Assembly (NCBI RefSeq): GCF_023100685.1
Contig: NZ_CP090064.1
Coordinates: 2,232,001 to 2,296,000, forward strand
DNA: 64,000 bases
From: Proteus vulgaris
GTDB taxonomy: Bacteria > Pseudomonadota > Gammaproteobacteria > Enterobacterales > Enterobacteriaceae
Direction of reading: 5' to 3'
The notes under the pieces are model-generated. The model did no database searches and was not told the origin of the DNA. It saw only the letters and a program-made list of their open reading frames with translations. How positions within the stretch are numbered: position 1 is the first letter of the stretch; each line of letters begins with the position of its first letter. This document shows positions 44,326 through 54,326 of the stretch, piece after piece. The translations under genes and the position numbers were made by a program.

Positions 44326-47300
44326 TTAGTTAAAATTAATTTGTTCCATTGCCTGCAATATACGTTTATCCGAGATTGGATATGGAGTCCCTATCTGTTG
44401 AGCAAATAGACTCACTCTTAACTCCTCTATCATCCAACGAATATTTTGCACTTCTTCTTGCTGCTTTTGTTTTTCAGTCAGTTTACCTAGCCATTGTTGC
44501 CATTGCTGTATAACATTTTCAACTCGACTCATTTGTGCACGATCACGATTAGGATCGATAGCTAATTTTTCCATTCGTTTTTCAATCGCACTCAAATAAC
44601 GAGGAATATCAGCAAGGCGTTTCCAGCCGTGAGAGGTAACAAAACCAGGAAAAACCAACTGGCCAAGCTGGGCTTTAATATCAGATAATGCAAAAGCAAC
44701 ACTAATATCAACCCGCCCTTTTAAGCGTTTATTGATGGCAAATACCTGCGTTAAAATTGCTTCAACTTGTTTTGCTATATCAACCACAGCATCATTTAGT
44801 TCTGCTCTGACATACTCTTGTAGTTTTTGATATTCGTCTTCTTGCCAAATTAAGCCACCATAAGACGCCATAAGTTTATCAACACCACAAGCGATACAGT
44901 CATCAATTAAATCAAGCACTTTGCCATAAGGATTAAAATAAAGACCAAGTTTTGCTTTATTTGGTAATTTTTCATGCAAATATTTAATCGGAGAAGGAAT
45001 ATTTAATAGTAATAACCGTCGTATCCCTTCCCACATTGATGCTTGTTGTTCAGTTTCTGTTTCAAAAAGCTTAATACCTACACTGTTTTTTTCATCAACT
45101 AAAGCAGGATAAGCCTTCACTGAATAACCACCGCGTTTTTGTTCATATCGCTGAGGCAAATCACCAAAACTCCAAATATGTAAATCTTGTTGTTCAATAC
45201 CATCATCGGCTACTGCTGATAATGTTTCTTGCACTTTTTCCTTTAAGTTATCTTTTAATTTATTGAGATCTTTACTTTCTGCCAGTATTTTATTTTTTTC
45301 GCCAACAACACGGAATGTCATTTTTAAGTGGTCGGCAACTTGATCAAGTTGCCAACTTTCTCTATCAACCATTACCCCAGTCATTCGACGTAACTCTTTT
45401 TCAAGTCTATCAAGCAAATCACCTTCAACTTGAGGCACTCGCTCTAAAAATGCAGAAGCATAATTAGGTGCTGGTACAAAATTACGACGGATAGGTTTTG
45501 GTAATGATTTAATTAAAGCCACTATTAATTCATGACGAATACCCGGAATTTGCCAGTCAAATCCTTCATTTTTTACCTGATTCAAAATAGCTAATGGAAT
45601 ATGAACGGTGACACCATCAGCTGCAGTGCCGGGTTCAAATTGATAAGTGAGGCGTAATTTTAAATTATCTTGTTGCCAATAGTTCGGATAATCTAATGCA
45701 CTAACTCGTTTAGCATCATCTTTGATAAGCATACTTTTTTCAAAGTTAAGCAGATCAGGTGATATTTTTTGTGCATCTTTCCACCATTTGTCAAAATGAC
45801 GAGATGAAACGACGTCCTGAGGTATTCGCTGATCGTAGAAGGTAAACATTGTTTCATCATCGACAAGAATGTCACGACGACGGGATTTATGCTCTAATTC
45901 TTCAACTTCTGTCCGTAGTTTTAAATTGTCACGGAAAAAAGCATGACGAGTTTGCCAATCCCCTTCCACTAGGGCGTGTCGGATAAAGAGTTCACGGCAT
46001 AAAAGCGGATCAATTTGACTGTAATTTATAGGTCGAGAGGCAACGATAGGTAAACCATATAATGTCACTTTTTCATTAGCCATTACTGCGCCTTGCGCTT
46101 TTGACCAATGAGGTTCGCTATATTGATGCTTCACCAAATGTTCAGCAATAGGTTCAATCCACTCAGGTTCAATCCGAGCCGCAATCCTCCCCCATAAACG
46201 AGATGTTTCGACGAGCTCTGCCACCATTGTCCATTTAGGCGGTTTTTTGAATAGACCTGAGCCTGGATAAATAGAAAAACGAGCATTTCTTGCACCAGTG
46301 AACTCTTGTTTATCCGCATCTTTTTGTCCAACATGCGACAATAAACCGCTTAGGAGTGCAACATGAACACTTCTAAAATCAGCAGGTTCACTATTGACAG
46401 GGAAACCTAATTCTTTCACAACTTGTCGTAATTGCGTATAAACATCTTGCCACTCTCGCACGCGCATAAAATTTAAAAACTCTTGGCGACACAGTTTTCT
46501 AAACTGGGAATGACTCAACTCTTTTTGTTGAGTTTTCAAATAATCCCACATGTTTAAAAAAGACAAGAAATCAGAATCTTTATCTTGGAAGCGCCGATGT
46601 TTCTCATCAGAAGCTTGTTGTTTATCCATCGGTCTTTCACGAGGATCTTGAATTGAAAGTGCGGAAGTAATGACCATCAACTCTTTAACAGCACCATATT
46701 TACGCGCTTCAAGTACCATTCTTGCTAAACGAGGATCAATAGGAAGTTGTGCAAGTTGTTTTCCCATAGGGGTTAAACGATAAGCACCATTATTATCTGT
46801 TCCCTCTTGTAATGCACCTAGCTCTTCTAATAATCGAACACCATCTTGAATATTACGTTTATCAGGTGGCTGTACAAATGGGAATGCACTAATATCACCT
46901 AATCCTATTGAGGTCATTTGCAAAATAACAGAAGCAAGATTAGTTCTTAATATTTCAGGATCAGTAAACTCAGCACGAGAAATAAAATCATCTTCTGAAT
47001 AAAGACGAATACAAATACCATCAGAAACACGACCACAACGCCCTTTTCTTTGATTTGCTGAAGCTTGAGAAATAGGCTCTATTGGAAGTCGTTGTACTTT
47101 AGTACGATAACTATAACGACTGACACGCGCAAAACCGGTATCAATAACGTATTTAATACCAGGTACAGTTAATGAAGTTTCGGCAACGTTGGTTGCTAAA
47201 ATAATGCGTCTGCCATTATGAGGATGAAAAATTCGATTTTGTTCACTATTAGATAAGCGGGCAAATAAAGGTAATACTTCGGTGTGGCGAAGTTGTAATT

Positions 47301-48222
47301 TATTCAGAGCATCAGCAGTATCGCGAATTTCTCGTTCACCACTCATAAAAATAAGAATATCACCCGCACTTTCTCGGCTTAATTCATCAATAGCATCGAT
47401 AATCCCATCAGTCATATCCTTATCGCTATCCAGTTCATCACCACCAATTGGGCGATATCTCACTTCAACAGGATAAGTTCTACCTGAAACTTCAATAATT
47501 GGAGCTTGACTAAAGTGTTTAGAAAAGCGCTCAGGATCAATGGTTGCTGACGTGATGATGACTTTTAAGTCAGGACGTTTAGGTAATAGCTGTTTTAAAT
47601 AGCCAAGAATGAAATCAATATTTAAACTACGCTCATGGGCTTCATCGATAATAATCGTGTCATATTGCAGTAACAGTTTATCTTGCTGTAATTCTGCTAA
47701 CAAAATCCCATCAGTCATCAATTTAACAAGTGTATTGTCACCAACATGATCGCTAAAACGAACTTTATAACCTACAGCTTCTCCTAACGTACTTTTTAAC
47801 TCATGAGCAATACGTTCAGATACAGAACGCGCGGCTAAACGGCGCGGTTGAGTATGGCCAATATATCCTTTGATCCCTCGCCCTAATTCAAGACAAATTT
47901 TAGGGATCTGTGTTGTTTTACCTGAGCCAGTTTCCCCTGCAATAATAACGACTTGGTTATCTTTTATTGCATTATAAATAGCATCTTTCTTTTGACTAAC
48001 AGGAAGGTTTTCTGGGTAAGTAATTTCAGGACAATTAGCTTGGCGGCGAATTATCATCTGGTGTGCTGTGGTGATATCTTGCTTAATTGCACTTAATACC
48101 GCCTGTTTGGACTCTTCATTATTAATTTTAGCGACGCCACGTAGACGTTTTCTTAACCGTTGCTGCTCCCGCAACGATAATTGCTCTATTTCTTGATAGA
48201 GCATGGCAGATGATAATGTCAC
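44326..48222 (-). CDS. hrpA: ATP-dependent RNA helicase HrpA (DEAH box)
   Basis: 1298 residues, the E. coli HrpA length (1300). Helicase motifs in order: GETGSGKTTQIPKICLELG (motif I), TQPRRLAARSV, DEAHERSLNIDF (motif II), SATIDPERFSKHF (III), ATNVAETSLTVPGIKYVID (V) and QRKGRCGRVSDGICIRLYSE (VI). HA2, OB-fold and the long HrpA C-terminal domain (FNPYGKVLDLIDDCIACGVD, end PISDKRILQAMEQINFN) follow. HrpA resolves stalled ribosomes in E. coli. The start is a GTG at 48222 after AAAAGG; an ATG lies six codons in. Divergent from azoR, as in E. coli. Confidence 0.97.
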   Translation of the reverse strand: MTLSSAMLYQEIEQLSLREQQRLRKRLRGVAKINNEESKQAVLSAIKQDITTAHQMIIRRQANCPEITYPENLPVSQKKDAIYNAIKDNQVVIIAGETGSGKTTQIPKICLELGRGIKGYIGHTQPRRLAARSVSERIAHELKSTLGEAVGYKVRFSDHVGDNTLVKLMTDGILLAELQQDKLLLQYDTIIIDEAHERSLNIDFILGYLKQLLPKRPDLKVIITSATIDPERFSKHFSQAPIIEVSGRTYPVEVRYRPIGGDELDSDKDMTDGIIDAIDELSRESAGDILIFMSGEREIRDTADALNKLQLRHTEVLPLFARLSNSEQNRIFHPHNGRRIILATNVAETSLTVPGIKYVIDTGFARVSRYSYRTKVQRLPIEPISQASANQRKGRCGRVSDGICIRLYSEDDFISRAEFTDPEILRTNLASVILQMTSIGLGDISAFPFVQPPDKRNIQDGVRLLEELGALQEGTDNNGAYRLTPMGKQLAQLPIDPRLARMVLEARKYGAVKELMVITSALSIQDPRERPMDKQQASDEKHRRFQDKDSDFLSFLNMWDYLKTQQKELSHSQFRKLCRQEFLNFMRVREWQDVYTQLRQVVKELGFPVNSEPADFRSVHVALLSGLLSHVGQKDADKQEFTGARNARFSIYPGSGLFKKPPKWTMVAELVETSRLWGRIAARIEPEWIEPIAEHLVKHQYSEPHWSKAQGAVMANEKVTLYGLPIVASRPINYSQIDPLLCRELFIRHALVEGDWQTRHAFFRDNLKLRTEVEELEHKSRRRDILVDDETMFTFYDQRIPQDVVSSRHFDKWWKDAQKISPDLLNFEKSMLIKDDAKRVSALDYPNYWQQDNLKLRLTYQFEPGTAADGVTVHIPLAILNQVKNEGFDWQIPGIRHELIVALIKSLPKPIRRNFVPAPNYASAFLERVPQVEGDLLDRLEKELRRMTGVMVDRESWQLDQVADHLKMTFRVVGEKNKILAESKDLNKLKDNLKEKVQETLSAVADDGIEQQDLHIWSFGDLPQRYEQKRGGYSVKAYPALVDEKNSVGIKLFETETEQQASMWEGIRRLLLLNIPSPIKYLHEKLPNKAKLGLYFNPYGKVLDLIDDCIACGVDKLMASYGGLIWQEDEYQKLQEYVRAELNDAVVDIAKQVEAILTQVFAINKRLKGRVDISVAFALSDIKAQLGQLVFPGFVTSHGWKRLADIPRYLSAIEKRMEKLAIDPNRDRAQMSRVENVIQQWQQWLGKLTEKQKQQEEVQNIRWMIEELRVSLFAQQIGTPYPISDKRILQAMEQINFN

Positions 48223-48456
48223 CTTTTATTATCCTTTTTGAGGTTATTTTCAATCAAAACTAATGCCTTTATGATATCACAACAGATTATTGGCACATAA
48301 AGGCTTGGTTAAATTTCTTAGTCTATGATTTTATATAATCAATATATTTGAATAGCATATTCAAAGGATTGAGATGTGATCTTTAAAAGATAGAGTAAAA
48401 TACCGTAAACCAGCAAATTTAAACAAATAGCATATTTGATAGATCAAGAGAAAATA

Positions 48457-49080
48457 ATGAAAAAGATCCTTGTACTGAAGTCTAGCATTTTAGAAAACTA
48501 CTCACACAGCAATAAAATGGCTGATTACTTGATTGGAAATTGGCAGAATAACCATAAAGATGATGTTATTACTGTGCGTGATCTTGCTAAAGATACGGTA
48601 CCAACCTTAGACCAAGCTACTCTATTCGCTTTTGGAAAAGAAACAACAATGCTATCTGATGAACAAAAAGTTGCTAAAGCATTATCTGATGAATTAATTA
48701 GCGAATTAAAAGCACATGATATCATTGTTATCACTGCACCAATGTACAACTTCTCAATTCCGGCACAATTAAAACATTACATTGATTATATCGCTCGTGC
48801 GGGTGAAACATTTAAATACACCGAAGCGGGTTCTGTAGGTTTACTTGAAGATAAACAAGCGATTGTATTAACGAGCCGTGGTGGCGTTCATAAAGATCAA
48901 CCTTCTGATCTTATCGCTCCTTTCCTAAAACAATTTTTGGCATTTATTGGTATTAACGACGTACAATTTATTATGGCTGAAGGTACTGCCTTTGGTGAAG
49001 AATACGCACAGCAATCTCACCAACAAGCACAAAAAGAAATTGATGCTATCATTAATACAAGAAGCATTGCAGTAAAATAA
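48457..49080 (+). CDS. azoR: FMN-dependent NADH-azoreductase
   Basis: 207 residues of the flavodoxin-fold quinone/azo reductase family: MKKILVLKSSILENYSHSNK (FMN phosphate loop region), APMYNFSIPAQLKHYIDYIA (FMN isoalloxazine site), TSRGGVHKD and FLAFIGINDVQFIMAEGTA. It reduces quinones and azo compounds with NADH and protects from thiol stress. ATG 48457 is supported by AAGAGA. It faces hrpA, the E. coli arrangement. Confidence 0.95.
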   Translation: MKKILVLKSSILENYSHSNKMADYLIGNWQNNHKDDVITVRDLAKDTVPTLDQATLFAFGKETTMLSDEQKVAKALSDELISELKAHDIIVITAPMYNFSIPAQLKHYIDYIARAGETFKYTEAGSVGLLEDKQAIVLTSRGGVHKDQPSDLIAPFLKQFLAFIGINDVQFIMAEGTAFGEEYAQQSHQQAQKEIDAIINTRSIAVK

Positions 49081-49097
49081 TAATTGATATTTTTCTT

Positions 49098-49119
49098 AAA
49101 GCACCTACTCAGGTGCTTT
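49098..49119 (+). terminator. azoR terminator
   Basis: AAAGCACCT pairs with AGGTGCTTT around ACTC, followed by a long T run, 17 bp after the stop. Confidence 0.9.
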
Positions 49120-49423
49120 TTTTATACCTAAATTTAATATTCCATTGCAATAATTATTACATTATTTTTCTTTTATAAAAAAATCATAGTTAATTTATAA
49201 TTTACAAACCTTAATAGAGATAAATTCTATTTTTAATAAAATCCTTGAAATAATATTAAAATACAGGTTGTTTTAGCAACCATATTTTAATTTTTATCTT
49301 TTTATTCATACTATAAATAAATGTTTATATAAAAAACAAATTGGATTTATAAAGAATAAATCAATAAGATTTAATCGCTTTAAGTAATATAGAAGTAATT
49401 AAATAATTTTATTAATTCAATAA
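49120..49423. other. A+T-rich promoter region of the fimbrial operon
   Basis: About 300 bases of extreme A+T content ahead of the fimbrial subunit gene. I looked for inverted repeats of the phase-variable fim/mrp type and for a recombinase gene and saw neither. It presumably holds the fimbrial promoter and would bind H-NS well. Confidence 0.5.
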
Positions 49424-49984
49424 ATGGAATTTACGATAAAAAAAAGTATACTTTCAATATTCATTCTATCTACAACTCTTTTTTCAACTCAATCAAATGC
49501 TGTTGAATATACAGAAAAAAATGTAGGAACAATTACAATTAATGGTTCTGTTACACCAAATCCAAGATGTCAATTAGATGAAATACAACCTATTGAGTTA
49601 CCGCCAGTTCAAGCGAGTAACTTTGGTGATAATAATATTGCTAAAACTCCAGCTCAACCTCTTGAGATTCAATTTACTAACTGTGGCGAAAACATTAATA
49701 GCGTACAATTACAAATACCAAAACAAACTAAACGACTTTTAAAAAATTTAGCCAATAACGGTAGCAATGTTGACATTGCTATTTTTGATACTGATAAAAA
49801 CATTATTGAATTAAGTAATGAAAAACCTAACGCATTTAAAACAAAAATAGATAAAGAAGATAAAAGTGCACAATTTTTATTTAATGTTAACTATATGAAG
49901 CCTAATGGAATAAATGCGACACCAGGTTTAGTATCATCCACTTTAACTTTTGATGTTATATATAGTGATATTGCTGTGGATTAA
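49424..49984 (+). CDS. fimbrial major subunit-like protein
   Basis: 186 residues. A signal peptide (SILSIFILSTTLFSTQSNA) precedes a mature pilin-like domain: VGTITINGSVTPNPRCQLDE with the first Cys, a second Cys in FTNCGENINSVQLQIP, the usual pilin disulfide, and a C-terminal beta-strand ending STLTFDVIYSDIAVD. The donor-strand pattern near the N-terminus (VEYTEKNVGTITING) fits chaperone-usher pilins. It is first in a four-gene operon with chaperone, usher and another subunit. Far from well-known Proteus pilins (MR/P, PMF, UCA) in sequence. Confidence 0.8.
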   Translation: MEFTIKKSILSIFILSTTLFSTQSNAVEYTEKNVGTITINGSVTPNPRCQLDEIQPIELPPVQASNFGDNNIAKTPAQPLEIQFTNCGENINSVQLQIPKQTKRLLKNLANNGSNVDIAIFDTDKNIIELSNEKPNAFKTKIDKEDKSAQFLFNVNYMKPNGINATPGLVSSTLTFDVIYSDIAVD

Positions 49985-50061
49985 AATGCCATAAATCAAC
50001 AAAGCTGGAATACCAGCTTTGTTTTAACATTTATACTTTCTACTCTAGCTAGCAAAAGAAT

Positions 50062-50757
50062 ATGTTTAAAAAATTTAAATTTTTCGTATTATTTTTCATC
50101 TTTCCTACATATAGTCAATCATCAATAGAAATAAATAAAGATAAATTTATTTTCATTGAAAGTATCAATCAAGAAATAATTGAAATAAACAACAAAGCAA
50201 ATAATGATTACTTTATACAAAGTTGGATTACACATTATGATAAAGAAAATAGTAATGAAATTCCTTTTATGGTAACCCCACCTCTTTTCAGGATAGAAAA
50301 AGATGAAACCTTTTCTTTAAAGATATTTAAAAAAGATGAAATAAAAGAAAGAGATAGAGAAACATTATATAGAATAAACATTAAAAGAATACCTATTCTA
50401 TTAAACTCTGATAACAGTAAAAATATGTTACATGTCTCTATAAATTCAGTATATAACTTAATATATAGACCTATATCAATAGAAAAAGATGCAAAAGATG
50501 CTTATAAAAAAATTGAATTTTTAAAAAATAAAAATAATGAGTTTATTATAAACAACCCTACACCTTATTTTATTTCTCTATCTTCAGTATATTTTAATAG
50601 GATATTAATAGTTAATGAAAGTAAAACAATCCCGCCATTTAAAAAATATAACACAAAAAAAATAATTTCAGGAAGTGGGAACGTTAAATGGAAAACATTT
50701 AATCAATATGGTGTAGCTATAGAGGTGATGGATAAGGAAGTTATTAATGATTATTAA
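50062..50757 (+). CDS. periplasmic pilus chaperone (PapD/FimC family), atypical
   Basis: 231 residues with a signal peptide (FFVLFFIFPTYSQSS). The PapD motif is visible: PFMVTPPLFRIEKDE, DRETLYRINIKRIP and, at the end of domain 1, SVYNLIYRPISIEK. Two residues that anchor the pilin C-terminus are changed: the position of PapD Arg8 is Lys (INKDKFIF), and that of Lys112 (KLFYRP) is Asn (NLIYRP). The frame is clean. It overlaps the usher by 11 bp. It should deliver the flanking pilins to the usher. Confidence 0.82.
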   Translation: MFKKFKFFVLFFIFPTYSQSSIEINKDKFIFIESINQEIIEINNKANNDYFIQSWITHYDKENSNEIPFMVTPPLFRIEKDETFSLKIFKKDEIKERDRETLYRINIKRIPILLNSDNSKNMLHVSINSVYNLIYRPISIEKDAKDAYKKIEFLKNKNNEFIINNPTPYFISLSSVYFNRILIVNESKTIPPFKKYNTKKIISGSGNVKWKTFNQYGVAIEVMDKEVINDY

Positions 50758-53116
50758 TCATATAAAAACAAAATTAACATTTTTTATTTTAATATCTATT
50801 TATAATCAACATACTATAGCTGAAGATAGCTCACTCTCAATTTATGCTCATTCATTTTCTAAAATTGATAAAGAAACTATCAAACAACTACTTGAAAATA
50901 AAAAACCTGAAGGGTTTTATTATTCTATTATTCATATCAACAATAGAAAAAAAATGGCAAAACTCCTTTATTTTAAAAATATAGACAACAAGTTAATCCC
51001 TTGCCTCTCTGTTAATGATTTTATCTCTCTTGGTATTGATGCTGATTTCTATTCAATAAAAAAAGAGCATCAAGATATAATTCCTTTAATTGAATACTCA
51101 ATTGATTTTAAATACTCTTTTTCAAATCAGAAACTAAATTTAATTATTCCACAAAAAGCATTGATAAAAAGAGAAAATAAAATTATCGATGAAAAAGATT
51201 GGGATAACGGGATCACTGCATTATTTAGTCAATATTCCTATTCAATTAGGCATCATCAAAAAAAAGACCTAGAACAAAAACTCAGTTTACAAACAGGCCT
51301 TAATTTAGGTACTTGGCGCATACGCAGTCAAAATAGTTTTTATTGGAATAAAAATCGTTACCAATCGAAGCTTTCATCAATATATACCTATCGCCAAATT
51401 AATTCTTTTTCTGCTCTTTTTTATGGAGGCAAGTTCTCACCTACAACACGAATATTACCAACTGATAAAATAATTGGCTTTCAATTAATATCCAATAATT
51501 TAATTTTAAGTAATACTCTTTATGCTAACAAACCTATTATTGAAGGAATTGCTGATACTGAAGCTCAAGTGGTGATTAAGCAAGGTGACAAAGTCATTTA
51601 TGAAAGCACCGTTCCCCCAGGTCCTTTTATTATAAATTCATTACCTGTTTTAGGGAGTGAAAAACTCAGTTTAGAAGTTAAAGAAGCCGATGGAAGAATA
51701 AAAACCTCAACACATTATTTCACATCATTACCTAATCAACTAAATAAAGGTAGTTATCAATATAATTTCATTTCCGGTACATTAGCAAAGAATAGCGATA
51801 AAGAAAATTCAATTTTCCTTTTAAGTGAATTATCATATGGTCTTAGTCAAAGAATTACCTCATATAGCGCGATAAAAAAACGAGATAACTATATGAATTA
51901 TTTATCTGGACTATCTCTTGATTTAGGTATACTGGGTGGTTTAGCAACAGACTTAAGTTATGAAAATAGTAAAAATAAATTTAAATATCAACTTCGCTAT
52001 CAAAAAAAAATATCAAAAACGCAAGCCTACTTTACTTCTGGAATATCTTTTTATCATTATTTAGATAATTTCCAAAAAAAAGATAGAGTTAAAATAAATT
52101 ATTCATTTTCTTTATCACAAAACTTTAGTGATTTAGGTTATCTTTCTTTTCAGTATCACGAAAAAATATATAAAACCACATCTAAAAATTTTGAATTAGG
52201 TACTTCTTTCTCATCTTCAATAAATAAAATAAACTATAATATTAAATATAATTTTAAAAAAGACAGATCTATTTTTGATCATTCCTTCTCACTTAATCTC
52301 CATATACCATTAGGTAATAATAGTGAACACTATCATTGGTTTAATAATCAAATAGATTATCAAAATAAGAAGAAACACTATATCAACACGACCAACATTG
52401 GAGGTGCTCTACTTAATTACAATTTAGGTTATTCAGTAAATTATCAACACTCTTATGATGAGAAAAGAAAGTTCAACCGTTTTTCCACCAATGCCCGTTA
52501 CCAAAATAACTATCAATTTTACACATTTAATGTAAACAAAGTGGAAAATAGTTACAATTACAATGTTTCTATCAATGGAGGAATTGTCCTTCATTCTAAT
52601 GGTATTACTCTTACTCCTCGTTTAGGTAGAACATTTGCACTGATTAATACTCAAGGAATATCTGGAGTTAAAACATCATTTTCAACAAAAGCGAAAACAG
52701 ATATTTTTGGAAATCTAATTTTAAATAACATAACACCTTATCGAATAAACAACATTAAATTAAATGCAACGACATTACCCCAACAAGCAGAAACAGAAGT
52801 TTATAGTAAAAATATTATTCCTACATTAGGCTCAGTGTCTAAAATAATTTTCCCAATAAAAATTGGTTATCGTGTTATTTTTAAATCAACAACTCCACTT
52901 CCCTTTGCATCGACAGTCACCACGTTCGATAAAAACGGTAATATTATTTCTCACGGATTAGTATCGGAAAATAATATTATTTTTCTTTCTGGTATTACAG
53001 AGAGTGGACTAGTAAAAGTAAAATGGGGAGAAGATAAGCAGTGTCAATTTAACTATGAAATTGATGATAATGAAAAGAACATCACTCTAATAAAAAAAGA
53101 AATCAATTGTATTTAA
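50747..53116 (+). CDS. outer membrane fimbrial usher
   Basis: 789 residues, slightly shorter than typical ushers (about 830-880). In order: a short N-terminal domain (LLYFKNIDNKLIPCLSVNDF), a 24-strand barrel with repeated aromatic strands (RIRSQNSFYWNKNRYQSKL-type, FSALFYGGKFSPTTRILPTD), the plug region PPGPFIINSLPVLGSEKLSLEVKEADG, and a C-terminal domain (PFASTVTTFDKNGN, VKWGEDKQCQFNYEI) with the usual Cys pair. It forms the export channel for fimbrial subunits. Very A+T-rich, like the whole operon. Confidence 0.9.
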   Translation: MIINHIKTKLTFFILISIYNQHTIAEDSSLSIYAHSFSKIDKETIKQLLENKKPEGFYYSIIHINNRKKMAKLLYFKNIDNKLIPCLSVNDFISLGIDADFYSIKKEHQDIIPLIEYSIDFKYSFSNQKLNLIIPQKALIKRENKIIDEKDWDNGITALFSQYSYSIRHHQKKDLEQKLSLQTGLNLGTWRIRSQNSFYWNKNRYQSKLSSIYTYRQINSFSALFYGGKFSPTTRILPTDKIIGFQLISNNLILSNTLYANKPIIEGIADTEAQVVIKQGDKVIYESTVPPGPFIINSLPVLGSEKLSLEVKEADGRIKTSTHYFTSLPNQLNKGSYQYNFISGTLAKNSDKENSIFLLSELSYGLSQRITSYSAIKKRDNYMNYLSGLSLDLGILGGLATDLSYENSKNKFKYQLRYQKKISKTQAYFTSGISFYHYLDNFQKKDRVKINYSFSLSQNFSDLGYLSFQYHEKIYKTTSKNFELGTSFSSSINKINYNIKYNFKKDRSIFDHSFSLNLHIPLGNNSEHYHWFNNQIDYQNKKKHYINTTNIGGALLNYNLGYSVNYQHSYDEKRKFNRFSTNARYQNNYQFYTFNVNKVENSYNYNVSINGGIVLHSNGITLTPRLGRTFALINTQGISGVKTSFSTKAKTDIFGNLILNNITPYRINNIKLNATTLPQQAETEVYSKNIIPTLGSVSKIIFPIKIGYRVIFKSTTPLPFASTVTTFDKNGNIISHGLVSENNIIFLSGITESGLVKVKWGEDKQCQFNYEIDDNEKNITLIKKEINCI

Positions 53117-53142
53117 ACTAATTTATCTCTATTAAGAAAATT

Positions 53143-53694
53143 ATGAAAAAAAACATCTATTTAATGATTATGTTACTACTTATCTCTTTTTCATTATCAT
53201 CAGCACCTAGGCGCGGTGATCATGAAATTCCTTTAAGTTGTGATATTGATTATATCTATGAAAATATCAGCGATAAGATTTCTATTAATGAAAATGATTT
53301 TTCATCACATGAAGCGGGAACATTAGCTGATACAGACAGTCACATTATTATTGTTACTATAAATGATTGCTCTAAAAGCCATGGCGAAGTTCGTTTGAAA
53401 ATTGAAAATTCAAGTATTGATAATAATACTGGTTATTTAAAAAATCAGATCACTGACGATAGTGCAAGTGCTAATATTACATTTCAATTATTATACAATG
53501 AAGAACAAAGACCACTAGATCTTAATAAAGAGAATGAGTTTGTTGAAAATCTCATTGATGGCAAAGTTGAGTTTTATTTTTTTGCTAATTATGTAAAAAA
53601 AGATGATATACCTCCAAAACCCGGTTATATACAATCCAATATTCAGTTCACTATAAAAATAAATGATGATGTTGTTACGTTTAGCGATAGTTAG
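53143..53694 (+). CDS. second fimbrial subunit-like protein
   Basis: 183 residues. A signal peptide (IYLMIMLLLISFSLSSA) precedes a pilin-sized domain. The pilin Cys pair is CDIDYIYEN and TINDCSKSHGEV, and the C-terminal strands (PPKPGYIQSNIQFTIKIND) match pilins (PGx-6-8-x-F). It is too small for a two-domain tip adhesin. As the last gene after the usher it may be a minor subunit, tip or terminator pilin. Confidence 0.72.
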   Translation: MKKNIYLMIMLLLISFSLSSAPRRGDHEIPLSCDIDYIYENISDKISINENDFSSHEAGTLADTDSHIIIVTINDCSKSHGEVRLKIENSSIDNNTGYLKNQITDDSASANITFQLLYNEEQRPLDLNKENEFVENLIDGKVEFYFFANYVKKDDIPPKPGYIQSNIQFTIKINDDVVTFSDS

Positions 53695-53709
53695 TGATTG
53701 CAATTATGG

Positions 53710-53746
53710 AAAAGCACGATAGCTATTTATAATAGATCGTGCTTTT
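53710..53746. terminator. terminator between fimbrial operon and ydbL
   Basis: AAAAGCACGAT pairs with ATCGTGCTTTT around a 15-base A+T-rich loop, between converging transcription units. Confidence 0.85.
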
Positions 53747-53776
53747 AACGAAATTAAATGCTTATTTAAGGCGTTA

Positions 53777-54112
53777 CTATTTTTTTACCCATTTTCCATT
53801 AATACCTTTAACAAACTCACCTTCATTGGCTCTTGCCACTAATTTTTCACCAGCCAATCGAGCCACAGATTCAGGCGTTATCTGATTAGTTTTAGCGATT
53901 TCAGCATATTTAGCTTTTCTAGCTTGATTTATTTTATCAACAAGTTGTTGAGCTTGTTTGTTATTTGTCTGCACAAGTTCAATATAGCCACTAAAGGTCT
54001 CGCCTACTAATCCTTGTGATCTTGCTTCATCAAGCGTTAATGCTATGGCATTTACACTAGTTAAAGCTATCATTAGACCAAAGCTTAAGAGATATTTTTT
54101 ATAATTCATCAT
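53777..54112 (-). CDS. ydbL: YdbL family periplasmic protein (DUF1318)
   Basis: 111 residues with a signal peptide ending about NAIA. The mature part is LTLDEARSQGLVGETFSGYIEL, NNKQAQQLVDKINQARKAKYAEIAK and VARLAGEKLVARANEGEF, the DUF1318 pattern. In E. coli YdbL acts with YnbE and the AsmA-like YdbH in anterograde phospholipid transport to the outer membrane. It is last in the ydbH-ynbE-ydbL operon, 7 bp after ynbE. Confidence 0.92.
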   Translation of the reverse strand: MMNYKKYLLSFGLMIALTSVNAIALTLDEARSQGLVGETFSGYIELVQTNNKQAQQLVDKINQARKAKYAEIAKTNQITPESVARLAGEKLVARANEGEFVKGINGKWVKK

Positions 54113-54119
54113 TTATCCT

Positions 54120-54326
54120 TTAAAAAATGGCACTGTTATTTTTCAAGAGATCTTCGACTTGTCTGTCTATTTTTACATTAATCTCATGTTCAATTTTAAC
54201 ATTCATATTAATATTAATCGGCTTATCGGGCGTAGCGACTTCTAGTCGAATACATCCTGTTAACGCTGATATTCCCATCATTAAGGCCGTTAATAAAAAT
54301 AGTTTTTTTAAAAATAATGGTTTCAC
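54120..54326 (-). CDS. ynbE: YnbE family outer membrane lipoprotein
   Basis: 68 residues with a lipoprotein signal: LLTALMMGISALTGC, lipobox LTGC with Cys at about 25, followed by IRLEVATPDKPININMNVKIEHEI. YnbE is the lipoprotein that docks YdbH at the outer membrane and forms its multimeric beta-strand stack. It overlaps ydbH by 4 bp and precedes ydbL by 7 bp. Confidence 0.93.
   Translation of the reverse strand: MKPLFLKKLFLLTALMMGISALTGCIRLEVATPDKPININMNVKIEHEINVKIDRQVEDLLKNNSAIF

Noticed and set aside
49120..49423. Invertible promoter element before the fimbrial operon
   Set aside because: No paired inverted repeats of useful length and no recombinase gene nearby.
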